This document shows, one piece after another, positions 36,114 to 45,009 of a stretch of DNA of 64,000 nucleotides (its first letter is position 1; each line of letters begins with the position of its first letter). Under the pieces are notes generated by a model. That model searched no databases and had not been told where the DNA came from. It worked only from the letters and a program-made list of their open reading frames with translations. A program made the translations under genes and the position numbers. Source of the stretch: Flavobacterium shii (GTDB taxonomy: Bacteria; Bacteroidota; Bacteroidia; Flavobacteriales; Flavobacteriaceae). The stretch covers positions 1 to 64,000 of the forward strand of contig NZ_JAOZEW010000015.1 of NCBI RefSeq assembly GCF_025847235.1, given 5' to 3'.

Positions 36114-37952
36114 ATGAAACATTCATTTTCGATAATATTATTGATTTTTATAACTGCATCAGGGTTTTCTCAAAAGGCAGAAAAATCAGGAAATATCAAG
36201 TTTGTACAACTTACAGATTTGCATGTTTCTGTGGGGAACGAAAATGATTTTTTGTTGCAAAACATTATAAAAGAAATCAATAATTCGGATAATGAATTTG
36301 TTGTAGTAACGGGAGATTTAACGAATCGTGGGGCAGATGATGAACTAAAGCAAGTGCATTCAATTCTGGCTAAATTGAAAATTCCGTATTATGTAATCTC
36401 AGGAAATCACGAAACCAATTGGAGCGAAAGCGCAGGATTGACCTATAAAAAAATATGGGGAAACGATAGATTTGTTTTCTCAAAAGGAGATTATCTATTT
36501 ATCGGATTTCCGTGTGGGCCATACATGAAAATGGGAGATGGTTTTGTAAAGCATGAAGATGTCCTTTGGCTTGACCAAACACTAAAAGACAGTCTTAAGA
36601 ACAGCAATAAAAAAGTACTGAATTTTGCACATTACCCATTAGATAATAGTGTGAGTAATTATAAAGAAGTACTCTCTGTTCTAGAAAAGTACCCTACAGT
36701 TGTAAGTTTCTGTGGTCACGGACACACTTTAAAAAAATATGATTTCTCGGGTTTAAGCGGTATTATGGGAGCGTCGATTACTTCACGCGACGGAAAAACA
36801 AAAAGCTATAACGAAGTTGTAATCAGTAATGATAGTATTAGTGTTTATCAGAAAGTGATAGACAAAGCAGGAGTTTTTAATTTCTCCGTTCCAACAAAAC
36901 CTTCAAAAATTGAAATTCCCAAAGATAATTTAGAAACTAATTTCTTTCCATTTATAAAAGACATTGCATCTATTTATAGTGTTCCTTGTTTTGATAAAAA
37001 GAGCCTTTATTTTACCAATTCTATTGGTGAGATACAATCGGTTAATTTGAAAAATAAAAAGCTGAATTGGAAAACAGAAACAGGGAATGCTATTTATTTC
37101 GCACCAATTATTGTAAAAAACAATCTTGTTATTGGTACGATAGAGGGGAATCTGTTAGGATTTGATACCGAATCGGGTAAACAAAAATGGAGCAAAGCTG
37201 TTGGCGGAGTTTTGGTAGGTTCGCCAATTGTCGAGAACAATAAAATTTATACAGCAAGTTCTACAGCATTTATTTGCATAGATGCCGCTAGTGGACAGGT
37301 AATCTGGAAGAATAACTTACCACAATCGTATTCGCAAGGAACACCATTGATACAAGGAGACAAAATCATTTTCGGAGCATGGGATGCTAATATGTATTGC
37401 TTAAATAAAAATACGGGAGCACTTATTTGGAAATGGAATAACGGCAATACAAATCAGCTTTTGTATTCGGCTGGAAATGTAAATGTAGTGTCGACAAAAA
37501 ACAGACTTTACTTTGTTACTCCCGAACGTTTTTTGACCATTTTGGATATCGAAACAGGTAAAACACTTTTGAGAACTTCTAAATGGAAAGTTAGAGAATC
37601 GATGGGAAAAAGCCAAGATGGAAAGCGGTTTTATGCAAAAACAATGAATGGCGAATTGCTAAGATTGCCATTGAGTGATAATCTAGAATTGACAGAAGAA
37701 AATTTGATTGCCCAAAGCAAGATTCTAGATTTAAAACTAGGGTACGAACATAATCCGGCAGCAATAATAGAAAGCAATAATAAGATATATATAGGAAGCA
37801 GAAAAGGAGAAGTCGTAATTGTTGATGAGGAGAAATTTGAGATTATAAAACAAATTAATTTAGGAAGTTCGAGTGTAAACGGATTTTCAGTAGATGAAAA
37901 AGGCAACGTTTGGACATCGCTTATTGAGGGAGGAATTTATTTGTTAGAGTAA
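36114..37952 (+). CDS. Secreted metallophosphoesterase fused to a PQQ-type beta-propeller
   Basis: 612 aa from the ATG at 36114, chosen because it begins a clean signal peptide (about 1-20). Residues about 28-260 are a calcineurin-like phosphoesterase with Asp-Leu-His, Gly-Asp-Leu-Thr-Asn-Arg, Gly-Asn-His-Glu and Gly-His-Gly-His metal motifs. Residues about 290-610 are PQQ-like beta-propeller repeats with recurring Gly-Lys/Gln-x-x-Trp strand ends (Ser-Gly-Lys-Gln-Lys-Trp, Ser-Gly-Gln-Val-Ile-Trp, Thr-Gly-Ala-Leu-Ile-Trp). The propeller probably binds protein or glycan, since there is no sign of an attached quinoprotein enzyme. It is embedded in the peptidoglycan cluster. The substrate (phosphodiester, lipid-linked sugar or nucleotide) is unknown. 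Confidence 0.8.
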   Translation: MKHSFSIILLIFITASGFSQKAEKSGNIKFVQLTDLHVSVGNENDFLLQNIIKEINNSDNEFVVVTGDLTNRGADDELKQVHSILAKLKIPYYVISGNHETNWSESAGLTYKKIWGNDRFVFSKGDYLFIGFPCGPYMKMGDGFVKHEDVLWLDQTLKDSLKNSNKKVLNFAHYPLDNSVSNYKEVLSVLEKYPTVVSFCGHGHTLKKYDFSGLSGIMGASITSRDGKTKSYNEVVISNDSISVYQKVIDKAGVFNFSVPTKPSKIEIPKDNLETNFFPFIKDIASIYSVPCFDKKSLYFTNSIGEIQSVNLKNKKLNWKTETGNAIYFAPIIVKNNLVIGTIEGNLLGFDTESGKQKWSKAVGGVLVGSPIVENNKIYTASSTAFICIDAASGQVIWKNNLPQSYSQGTPLIQGDKIIFGAWDANMYCLNKNTGALIWKWNNGNTNQLLYSAGNVNVVSTKNRLYFVTPERFLTILDIETGKTLLRTSKWKVRESMGKSQDGKRFYAKTMNGELLRLPLSDNLELTEENLIAQSKILDLKLGYEHNPAAIIESNNKIYIGSRKGEVVIVDEEKFEIIKQINLGSSSVNGFSVDEKGNVWTSLIEGGIYLLE

Positions 37953-37989
37953 GTTGTTTCGTCTAGTTTGTCATTTCTTGAATGACAAT

Positions 37990-38165
37990 ATTAAGTGAAA
38001 ACCTTTGCGTGCTCTGCAGTTAATTTTCCGCCACAGATTAAAGGATTAAATAGATTAAAAGTCTTTGCGAACTTTGCGTAAAATCTTAGCGGACTTTGCG
38101 GTTAATTGCCCTAGGATTAAACAGATTAAAAAATCTTTGCGAGCTTAGCGGTTAAATCCTCCGCT
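37990..38165. repeat. Intergenic array of short degenerate repeats
   Basis: Within 37953-38202 variants of CTTTGCGnnCTTTGCG and AGATTAAAxAGATTAAA recur several times (for example near 37999, 38072, 38092 and 38137), and CTTAGCGG appears at 38145. There is no ORF. Shorter pieces of the same wording occur at 43510-43610. Confidence 0.55.
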
Positions 38166-38202
38166 AAAGATTAAAAAAAATAACTAACCAAAAATAGAAT
38201 TT

Positions 38203-39675
38203 ATGAAAACCTTAAAAATTTTAATTCTAGTGTTGCTGATTCAAGCCAATCTTTTTGGACAGCAACCGCCTAAAAGAGAAATGCGGGCAGCTTGGATCTC
38301 TACTGTCGATAATATAGATTGGCCTTCAAAACCAGGTTTGTCAGATAAAGTGATGAAAGCTGAAATGATTGCGATTCTGGATAATTTACGGTCGTATAAT
38401 CTGAACACTGTAATTTTTCAAATTCGTCCTACAGCCGATGCCTATTACAAATCGACAAAAGAACCAGCATCACATTGGATAACAGGAACACAAGGCGTTG
38501 CCCCAGGTTTTGACCCATTACAATTGATGATTGATGAAGCTGGAAAAAGAGGAATGAGCGTGCATGTATGGCTAAATCCTTATCGTGTACAAAAAGACAC
38601 AACTAAGGATGTACTTGCCAAAACACATTTGTATTTTAAGAAACCAGAGCTATTCCTTACGTACGGAAAAACGAGATATTTTAATCCCGGTTACAAAGAA
38701 ACCAGAGATTTTGTAGCTTCGGTAGTGGGGGAAATAGTTCGGAATTATGACATTCAGGCAATACACATGGACGATTATTTTTATCCATACAGAATTGCTG
38801 GACAAGAATTCCCTGATGAAGTTGCTTTTGCCAAAGAACCTCGACAGTTTAAGGACAAAGACGATTGGAGGAGAGACAATGTCGATTTAATAATCAAACA
38901 AATAAGAGATACTATAATTGCAAATAAACCAGAAGTCGAATTTGGAATTTCACCTTTTGGCGTATGGCGAAATATTGCTAAAGATTCAGAAGGATCAAAT
39001 ACGACGGCAGGAGCGACAAACTATGATGATTTGTATGCCAATGTTTTAAAATGGCAAAAAGAAAACTGGATAGATTATGTAACACCTCAAATATATTGGC
39101 ACATTGGTTTTGACAGAGCAAATTTTGAAGTTTTGGCAAAATGGTGGGCAAAACATAAATATGGGACAAATGTGTATGTAGGTCACGGAGTTTATAAGCT
39201 TTCAAAAACGGCTAACGAAGTAGAGTGGAGAAGTCCAGACCAGATTGTGAAGCAAATAGAAATGGTTCGGTCTCTGCCTTTACTAGATGGCTCAATGTAT
39301 TTTACAGCAAACAATTTTCTAAAAAAAGGAGATACACTTAGAAAACCGATTATCGAGAAAGAATATAAATATATCGCATTAACACCTGAGGCAAACAGAA
39401 TTACAAGAATAACACCACAACCACCAATAAATGCTACAATTGCTAAAAGCGGAGATAAAGGATTGCTTACCTGGAAGGCTGGACTGAACAATAAAAAGTA
39501 TGTGATTTATAGATTTTCCAAAGGAAAAATAACCGATTTCTCTAGCTCAGAGAATATTTACTACGTAACCACAGCAACAAAATTAGAAGTGCCAAACGCT
39601 AATTTTGATAAATACATCTATGCCATTACCGCTTTGAGTACCACACAAACGGAAAGTATTCCAATACAATTTTAA
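38203..39675 (+). CDS. GHL10-family glycosidase, DigH-like (peptidoglycan glycan hydrolase candidate)
   Basis: 490 aa with a signal peptide (about 1-19). The GHL10 (DUF187) TIM-barrel starts at Arg-Glu-Met-Arg-Ala-Ala-Trp-Ile-Ser-Thr-Val. It contains Phe-Gln-Ile-Arg-Pro-Thr-Ala-Asp-Ala, Leu-Asn-Pro-Tyr-Arg, His-Met-Asp-Asp-Tyr-Phe-Tyr-Pro-Tyr and Ile-Ser-Pro-Phe-Gly-Val-Trp-Arg, as in E. coli DigH, which cleaves denuded peptidoglycan glycans. The last 80 or so residues look like a fibronectin-III-like domain. Co-directional with GH20, AmiE-like and NamZ genes, it is probably the endo-acting member of the set. The activity is inferred from family and context. Confidence 0.85.
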   Translation: MKTLKILILVLLIQANLFGQQPPKREMRAAWISTVDNIDWPSKPGLSDKVMKAEMIAILDNLRSYNLNTVIFQIRPTADAYYKSTKEPASHWITGTQGVAPGFDPLQLMIDEAGKRGMSVHVWLNPYRVQKDTTKDVLAKTHLYFKKPELFLTYGKTRYFNPGYKETRDFVASVVGEIVRNYDIQAIHMDDYFYPYRIAGQEFPDEVAFAKEPRQFKDKDDWRRDNVDLIIKQIRDTIIANKPEVEFGISPFGVWRNIAKDSEGSNTTAGATNYDDLYANVLKWQKENWIDYVTPQIYWHIGFDRANFEVLAKWWAKHKYGTNVYVGHGVYKLSKTANEVEWRSPDQIVKQIEMVRSLPLLDGSMYFTANNFLKKGDTLRKPIIEKEYKYIALTPEANRITRITPQPPINATIAKSGDKGLLTWKAGLNNKKYVIYRFSKGKITDFSSSENIYYVTTATKLEVPNANFDKYIYAITALSTTQTESIPIQF

Positions 39676-39696
39676 CAAAACAAAAAACCAGAAAAG

Positions 39697-42201
39697 ATGA
39701 AAAAAAGTATGCTACTAATCGCAGTTTTCTTGAGTTCCCTGAATGTATTACAGGCTCAGAAACTCGATATAATTCCGCAGCCAGTAAAAATAGAACAGAA
39801 AGAAGGAACATTTATAATTCCTTCCTCATTACAAATTATTGTAGACAAAAAGTTACAAAAAAGTGCCGATTATATAGGAAGTGATTTTTTTGCAACCACA
39901 GGAATTAAACCAATTGTTTCTATTGGAAAAAGCAATAAAAAAAATGGAATATCATTTTTAGTAGATGAAAAATTAAATCTTCCTAATGATGGATATGAAT
40001 TAAGCGTAACCAAAAAAGGAGTTGTTGTAAAAGGAAAATCTTCAAACGGAGTCTTAAACGGACTTCAAACCTTATTACAGATTTGCTCAGCCAAAGAGGT
40101 AAAAAAAGGAACAATACCATTTGTAAAAATAGAAGATTATCCTCGTTTTGAATGGCGCGGAATGATGCTTGATTGTTCCAGACAGTTTTTTGATAAGCAA
40201 ACGGTTAAGAATTATATCGACTGGTTGGCAGCACATAAAATGAATATTTTTCATTGGCATCTTACAGATGATAACGGTTGGAGAGCCGAAATTAAATCTA
40301 TGCCAGATTTAACCTTAAAAGGAGCTTGGAGAGGACCAGGAGAAGTATTATTACCATCCTACGGTTCAGGAAACAAACGTTATGGCGGTTATTATACCCA
40401 AGCCGATATGAAAGAAGTAGTGGCTTATGCAGCAGCTCGTGGAATCTCAATTATGCCAGAAATCGAAATTCCGGGACACTCACGTGCAGTAACAGCAGCA
40501 TATCCAGAAATAGGATGTGTTACAACTCAGGAAACAAAAAGTGTACAGGGAGAAGTAAAAAATGTATGGTGTGTGGGGCGTGAAGAAAACTATCAAATTT
40601 TAGATTCTATAATTAGAGAAGTTTCAGAAATGTTTCCTTTTGAGTATATACATGTAGCAGGAGATGAGGTAAACAGAGCCAATTGGGAGCATTGTCCAAA
40701 ATGCCAGGCTTTGATGGCGAAAGAAGGATTTACAGATAGTTTTCAGCTTCAGAATTATTTCTTTAGAAGAGTTCAAACCATTGTCGATAAATATCATAAA
40801 AAAACAAATGGCTGGAATGAAATTTTAAAAGGTGGAGAAATAAATCCAAATACTTTAATTAGTGCATGGCAGGGAATAAGTTACGGAATTGAATCGGCTA
40901 AAAGAGGTCATGAAACCATTATGATGCCGGGACAATATACTTATTTTGATATGGCACAATCCGAAAATGAGCGTGGTCATCGTTGGGCAGCCATTACAGA
41001 TACAAAAAGAGCCTATTCGTTTGAGCCAATTCCTAATGATGATTTAACGACAGAACAACAAAAACTGATAAAAGGTGTTCAGGGTGCTTTGTGGAGCGAA
41101 TATTTGGATCGTCCAACACGATTTGTAGAGTACCAAAGTTACCCAAGAATCAGTGCCTTGTCAGAAATCGGATGGTCTAAAAAAGAAGATAAAAACTGGG
41201 ATAATTTTTACGGAAGATTAACCAACAGCCATTTACAGCGTTTGGCAAATATGGGAATTGCTTTTAGAGATTTTCCACCAACAGCAATTTACAAAAGCGG
41301 AACTATTACCGTAACACCACCTTATGCAGGAGCAGTTGTGCGTTATGATGCGCAAGGAAACGAGCCTACAAGACAATCGCCTTTATATACAAATCCAATT
41401 CAGACAAAGGATTATGAGCAATATATGTTCCGTACTTTTTTTAATGAAGAAATTGCAAGTCCTGCTGTAAAAGTGGAAAAATTACCGGTAGCAAATTGGA
41501 ATACCTCTAAAATTGAAGTTTTAAATATTTCGGAAGATATTTCAGAACACGTTGATAAAAGCGGGATTTGGTACCTTACTTTTGATTCAACAACTGACGG
41601 AAGCACAAGTGGAAATATTAAATCAGTTTCACTTTTTGAAAATGATAAATTAATCCAGACTTATGCAGAAGAAAAAGCCTTAAAATCAAAACCTCGTTTG
41701 CGATTTGTTATTGAAAATTATAGCGAAAAAAATAAGTATCGTTTGGATTTTACTGTTGATAATAAAGAAGTAAAAGAATCTTCGGCTAAGGTAAATTTCA
41801 ATTGTTCGCCTTATTTGGAACCAGAGGTAAAAGTAACCTCATCTATGGCCGAAAATCCTAAATTTCCAATTTCAAAATTAGAAGATTATAATATAGAAAC
41901 GTATTTACGTACCGATGTTGCGTGTGCAAATGGTGACTGGATTTTATACACTTTTACCGATCCTGTTGTTTCTTCAAAAATAGATGTATTAACAGGGATT
42001 CCGCATCATCCAAGATTTATTGTGAATGATGGTCATGTTGAATATTCGTATAATGGTGTTGATTTTGAAAAAGGAGATAGTTTTGATTACGGAAATGCTT
42101 CTATTTATCCAAAACAACCTGTAAAAGCAGTAAAAATCATGATTACTGCAACTAACAACGAACCCTTAATGGCTGCTCAGGATTTAAGAATTAATCCGTA
42201 A
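39697..42201 (+). CDS. GH20 beta-N-acetylhexosaminidase
   Basis: 834 aa with a signal peptide (about 1-20). An N-terminal GH20b domain (about 25-145) precedes the GH20 barrel, which shows His-Trp-His-Leu-Thr-Asp-Asp-Asn-Gly-Trp-Arg and the catalytic pair Asp323-Glu324. A beta-sandwich C-terminal part follows (chitobiase-type and a discoidin-like end). It removes terminal GlcNAc, with the substrate N-acetyl group assisting. In this cluster the likely targets are GlcNAc ends exposed by NamZ on glycan strands; chitooligosaccharides are an alternative. The next gene starts 3 bp after the stop. Confidence 0.93.
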   Translation: MKKSMLLIAVFLSSLNVLQAQKLDIIPQPVKIEQKEGTFIIPSSLQIIVDKKLQKSADYIGSDFFATTGIKPIVSIGKSNKKNGISFLVDEKLNLPNDGYELSVTKKGVVVKGKSSNGVLNGLQTLLQICSAKEVKKGTIPFVKIEDYPRFEWRGMMLDCSRQFFDKQTVKNYIDWLAAHKMNIFHWHLTDDNGWRAEIKSMPDLTLKGAWRGPGEVLLPSYGSGNKRYGGYYTQADMKEVVAYAAARGISIMPEIEIPGHSRAVTAAYPEIGCVTTQETKSVQGEVKNVWCVGREENYQILDSIIREVSEMFPFEYIHVAGDEVNRANWEHCPKCQALMAKEGFTDSFQLQNYFFRRVQTIVDKYHKKTNGWNEILKGGEINPNTLISAWQGISYGIESAKRGHETIMMPGQYTYFDMAQSENERGHRWAAITDTKRAYSFEPIPNDDLTTEQQKLIKGVQGALWSEYLDRPTRFVEYQSYPRISALSEIGWSKKEDKNWDNFYGRLTNSHLQRLANMGIAFRDFPPTAIYKSGTITVTPPYAGAVVRYDAQGNEPTRQSPLYTNPIQTKDYEQYMFRTFFNEEIASPAVKVEKLPVANWNTSKIEVLNISEDISEHVDKSGIWYLTFDSTTDGSTSGNIKSVSLFENDKLIQTYAEEKALKSKPRLRFVIENYSEKNKYRLDFTVDNKEVKESSAKVNFNCSPYLEPEVKVTSSMAENPKFPISKLEDYNIETYLRTDVACANGDWILYTFTDPVVSSKIDVLTGIPHHPRFIVNDGHVEYSYNGVDFEKGDSFDYGNASIYPKQPVKAVKIMITATNNEPLMAAQDLRINP

Positions 42202-42204
42202 ATT

Positions 42205-43509
42205 ATGAGAAAGATAATATTTAGCCTCATCATTATTTCTTTTGTTTTTTTAGGAATGAGTTTCCATTCTCCTAAAAAAATAAATATTGACGGCGATAAT
42301 AAAGAAAATGAAGCCTACATTGATTCGATGATGCAGAATGCACTTAAAAAAGGCTTTTTTCCGGGAGCACAAATTATTGTAGGAACTGGAGATTTTAACT
42401 TGATTTCCAAAAATTATGGCTATCATGATTATACTAAAAAGCAATTAGTAAAAACAGACGATGTTTTCGATCTGGCTTCGATGTCTAAAGTTTTAGGAGC
42501 AACGCTTGCTACAATGCGCTTGGTTGGAGAGAACAAAATAAAACTCACAGATCGAGTTGGAGAAATTGTTCCGTTTTATAAGAACACGGCCATTGCCGAT
42601 TTAACGCTTTTTGAACTCTTGACGCATACTTCGGGTTTAACACCAAGTATTACTTTTTACCAAAGTTTACTTTCTACGCCAGACGGATCGCCTTTATTAA
42701 GGGATAAAAAATCGGAGAATTATCCGGAATTGTTCGATAATATGTATGTGAACAAAAACATCATCTACGATTCAAAATATCTTGTTTTTCAACCAAAAGA
42801 AAATTGGGTTCAGATTTATAAAAACATGTGGCTGAATCCGGAATTTTATAAAACGGTTTATGCGCAGATTGCAACAGCAAATACAAATCCAAGAGGAAAA
42901 TATGTATACAGTGATTTAAATCTGCTTTTGGTGAAACAAATGATAGAAATCAAAACAGGCAAAAAATTAGATCAGCTGACAAATGAAATTTATAACGAAT
43001 TAGGAATTTCAAAAATTGGATACAATCCGCTAAAATGGACTTCGATCGAAAACGTAATGCCGACTGAAGTAGATAATTTTTTCAGAAAAGATACCGTTAA
43101 AGGTTATGTGCACGATGAAGCTGCGGCGATTTTTGGTGGAGTTTCTGGAAATGCTGGTTTGTTTGCCAACGCAGAATCGATTGCCGTTATCTGCAAAATG
43201 CTAATGAACAACGGGAATTATAAAGGAAAACAAATTCTAAAAGCCAAAGTCGTAAAAGAGTTTACAGATTCTCCGCTTGCAAAAGAAGGTATTTATCGCG
43301 GATTGGGTTTTGATAAACGAAAACCAGATGAATTTTTTAAAGCAAATGATTTTGGACATACTGGTTTTACGGGAACTTTTTTCTTTATGAACCGGGATAC
43401 AAACAGATTTCTGATTATTTTAACTAATCGCGTAAATCCAACCAGAACAAACAGATTAATGTATAAAGATGATTTTAGTGCTAAAATTTGGAGGCAAATT
43501 AATGAGTAA
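42205..43509 (+). CDS. AmiE-like serine hydrolase (beta-lactamase fold)
   Basis: 434 aa with an N-terminal signal segment (about 1-22). The class C beta-lactamase/PBP fold has Ser92-x-x-Lys95, Tyr-Ser-Asp-Leu-Asn and a late His-Thr-Gly-Phe-Thr-Gly. It resembles the C-terminal half of the NagZ-AmiE fusion throughout (for example Thr-His-Thr-Ser-Gly-Leu versus Thr-His-Tyr-Ala-Gly-Leu, and the shared Gly-Phe-Asp-Lys-Arg). By analogy with B. subtilis AmiE it would cut the MurNAc-L-Ala amide bond. It is tightly coupled to the GH20 gene and followed by namZ copy 2. Esterase or DD-peptidase activity is possible for this fold. Confidence 0.82.
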   Translation: MRKIIFSLIIISFVFLGMSFHSPKKINIDGDNKENEAYIDSMMQNALKKGFFPGAQIIVGTGDFNLISKNYGYHDYTKKQLVKTDDVFDLASMSKVLGATLATMRLVGENKIKLTDRVGEIVPFYKNTAIADLTLFELLTHTSGLTPSITFYQSLLSTPDGSPLLRDKKSENYPELFDNMYVNKNIIYDSKYLVFQPKENWVQIYKNMWLNPEFYKTVYAQIATANTNPRGKYVYSDLNLLLVKQMIEIKTGKKLDQLTNEIYNELGISKIGYNPLKWTSIENVMPTEVDNFFRKDTVKGYVHDEAAAIFGGVSGNAGLFANAESIAVICKMLMNNGNYKGKQILKAKVVKEFTDSPLAKEGIYRGLGFDKRKPDEFFKANDFGHTGFTGTFFFMNRDTNRFLIILTNRVNPTRTNRLMYKDDFSAKIWRQINE

Positions 43510-43618
43510 GGATTGGTCACAGATTATTTGTCGCCACGAATTCACGAATTAAATCTGCTCAATCTGCTCAACAAAAATCTTTTTAATCCTTTAATCTGTG
43601 GCAAAAAAACTAAATACT

Positions 43619-44767
43619 ATGAAAAAACTAATTATAATATGCATACTGATCACGACAGTATCTTTTGCGCAAAAAATAAAAACAGGCGCAGAAAATTATA
43701 CTGAATATTTGCCTTTGCTAAAAGGGAAAACTATTGGTATAGTTACCAACCAAACGGGAATTATTGATGATAAAATCCATCTTGTCGATTTTTTGGTTGA
43801 GAAAAAAGTAAAGATAAAAACTATTTTTGCACCGGAACACGGTTTTAGAGGTACTGCCGATGCTGGGGAAGACGTATCGGATGAAATCGATTCAAAAACA
43901 GGTTTGTCGATTACTTCCCTTTACGGGAAAAATAACAAACCAAGTCCAGAACAATTAAAAGGAATTGACATCATGGTTTTTGATTTGCAAGATGTTGGAA
44001 CACGATTATATACGTATGTTTCTACGATGCACAGAATAATGGAAGCATGTGCCGAGAATAATATTCCGTTAATAGTATTGGATCGTCCGAATCCGAATAT
44101 TGGTATTGTGGATGGTCCTGTTTTAGATATTGCTTTTCAAAGCGGAATAGGAATGCACAGAACTCCTTTACTTCACGGAATGACGCTAGGCGAAGAAGCC
44201 AAGATGATTAATGGAGAGAAATGGCTAAAAGATGGGATTCAATGTAAGCTGACCGTTATTCCGTGTTTGAATTATGACAGAAGCATGAGTTATAGTTTGC
44301 CAGTAAGACCTTCTCCAAACTTGCCTAACGACCAATCGATTAATTTATATGTTAGCTTATGTCTTTTTGAAGGCACCAATGTAAGCATGGGACGTGGAAC
44401 CGAAAAACAATTTCAGATTTATGGATCGCCTTATTTACCAAAAAGTGATTTTGCTTTTACTCCGAAACCGAATTTTGGAGATAAAGATCCACTATATAAT
44501 GGAGTAGAATGTAATGGAGAAGATTTGTCGGCAATTCCGAGAATTAATAAACTAGAAATTAAATGGTTGATTAAGGCATACCAAACCACGGCAGATAAAT
44601 CTAAGTTTTTCGACAAAAGAAAATTCTCTATACGAGCAGGAAATGAAAAATTGCAACAACAAATAGAAACAGGAACCTCCGAAGAAGAAATCAGAAACAG
44701 TTGGAAAGAAGGTTTGCGAGACTTTAAAAAAATGAGAGTGCAATATCTGATTTATAGCGATAAATAA
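43619..44767 (+). CDS. namZ: NamZ-like exo-beta-N-acetylmuramidase (DUF1343, GH171), copy 2
   Basis: 382 aa from the ATG at 43619, which begins a typical signal peptide; an upstream GTG at 43598 would only add seven residues before it. The DUF1343 motifs are all present: Gly-Ile-Val-Thr-Asn-Gln-Thr-Gly, Phe-Ala-Pro-Glu-His-Gly-Phe-Arg-Gly, Phe-Asp-Leu-Gln-Asp-Val-Gly, Asp-Arg-Pro-Asn-Pro-Asn. It is clearly paralogous to copy 1 at 22553-23752 but divergent along its length. It lacks copy 1's extra 20-residue linker after the signal. It is the last gene of the run from the dehydrogenase, followed by a strong terminator. Confidence 0.88.
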   Translation: MKKLIIICILITTVSFAQKIKTGAENYTEYLPLLKGKTIGIVTNQTGIIDDKIHLVDFLVEKKVKIKTIFAPEHGFRGTADAGEDVSDEIDSKTGLSITSLYGKNNKPSPEQLKGIDIMVFDLQDVGTRLYTYVSTMHRIMEACAENNIPLIVLDRPNPNIGIVDGPVLDIAFQSGIGMHRTPLLHGMTLGEEAKMINGEKWLKDGIQCKLTVIPCLNYDRSMSYSLPVRPSPNLPNDQSINLYVSLCLFEGTNVSMGRGTEKQFQIYGSPYLPKSDFAFTPKPNFGDKDPLYNGVECNGEDLSAIPRINKLEIKWLIKAYQTTADKSKFFDKRKFSIRAGNEKLQQQIETGTSEEEIRNSWKEGLRDFKKMRVQYLIYSDK

Positions 44768-44774
44768 GAAAAAA

Positions 44775-44814
44775 AAAACATAAAATCCACTCAATTGAGT
44801 GGATTTTATGTTTT
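44775..44814. terminator. Strong terminator closing the peptidoglycan locus
   Basis: A perfect palindrome of 40 nt (44775-44794 with 44795-44814) with A and T runs at the ends, 8 bp past the namZ copy 2 stop. Confidence 0.9.
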
Positions 44815-45009
44815 ATATACTTTTTTAAATTACTATAACTAGATTTTGTAATACTCACTTTTACTGACTAGAATTACTTAATAATTATCGTTTTCTATAA
44901 ACAAGAAAAACAAGTTTTTATTTAGGAAAGATTAGGAGACATTTGCAGTCGTTAGATTCAAAAATCTAATATTCCCAAAATAAAAAAAACAAATTTAAAT
45001 TAACCTACA

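Noticed and set aside
43598..43618. GTG start for namZ copy 2
   Set aside because: It only adds seven residues in front of a complete signal peptide; the ATG at 43619 is the better start.
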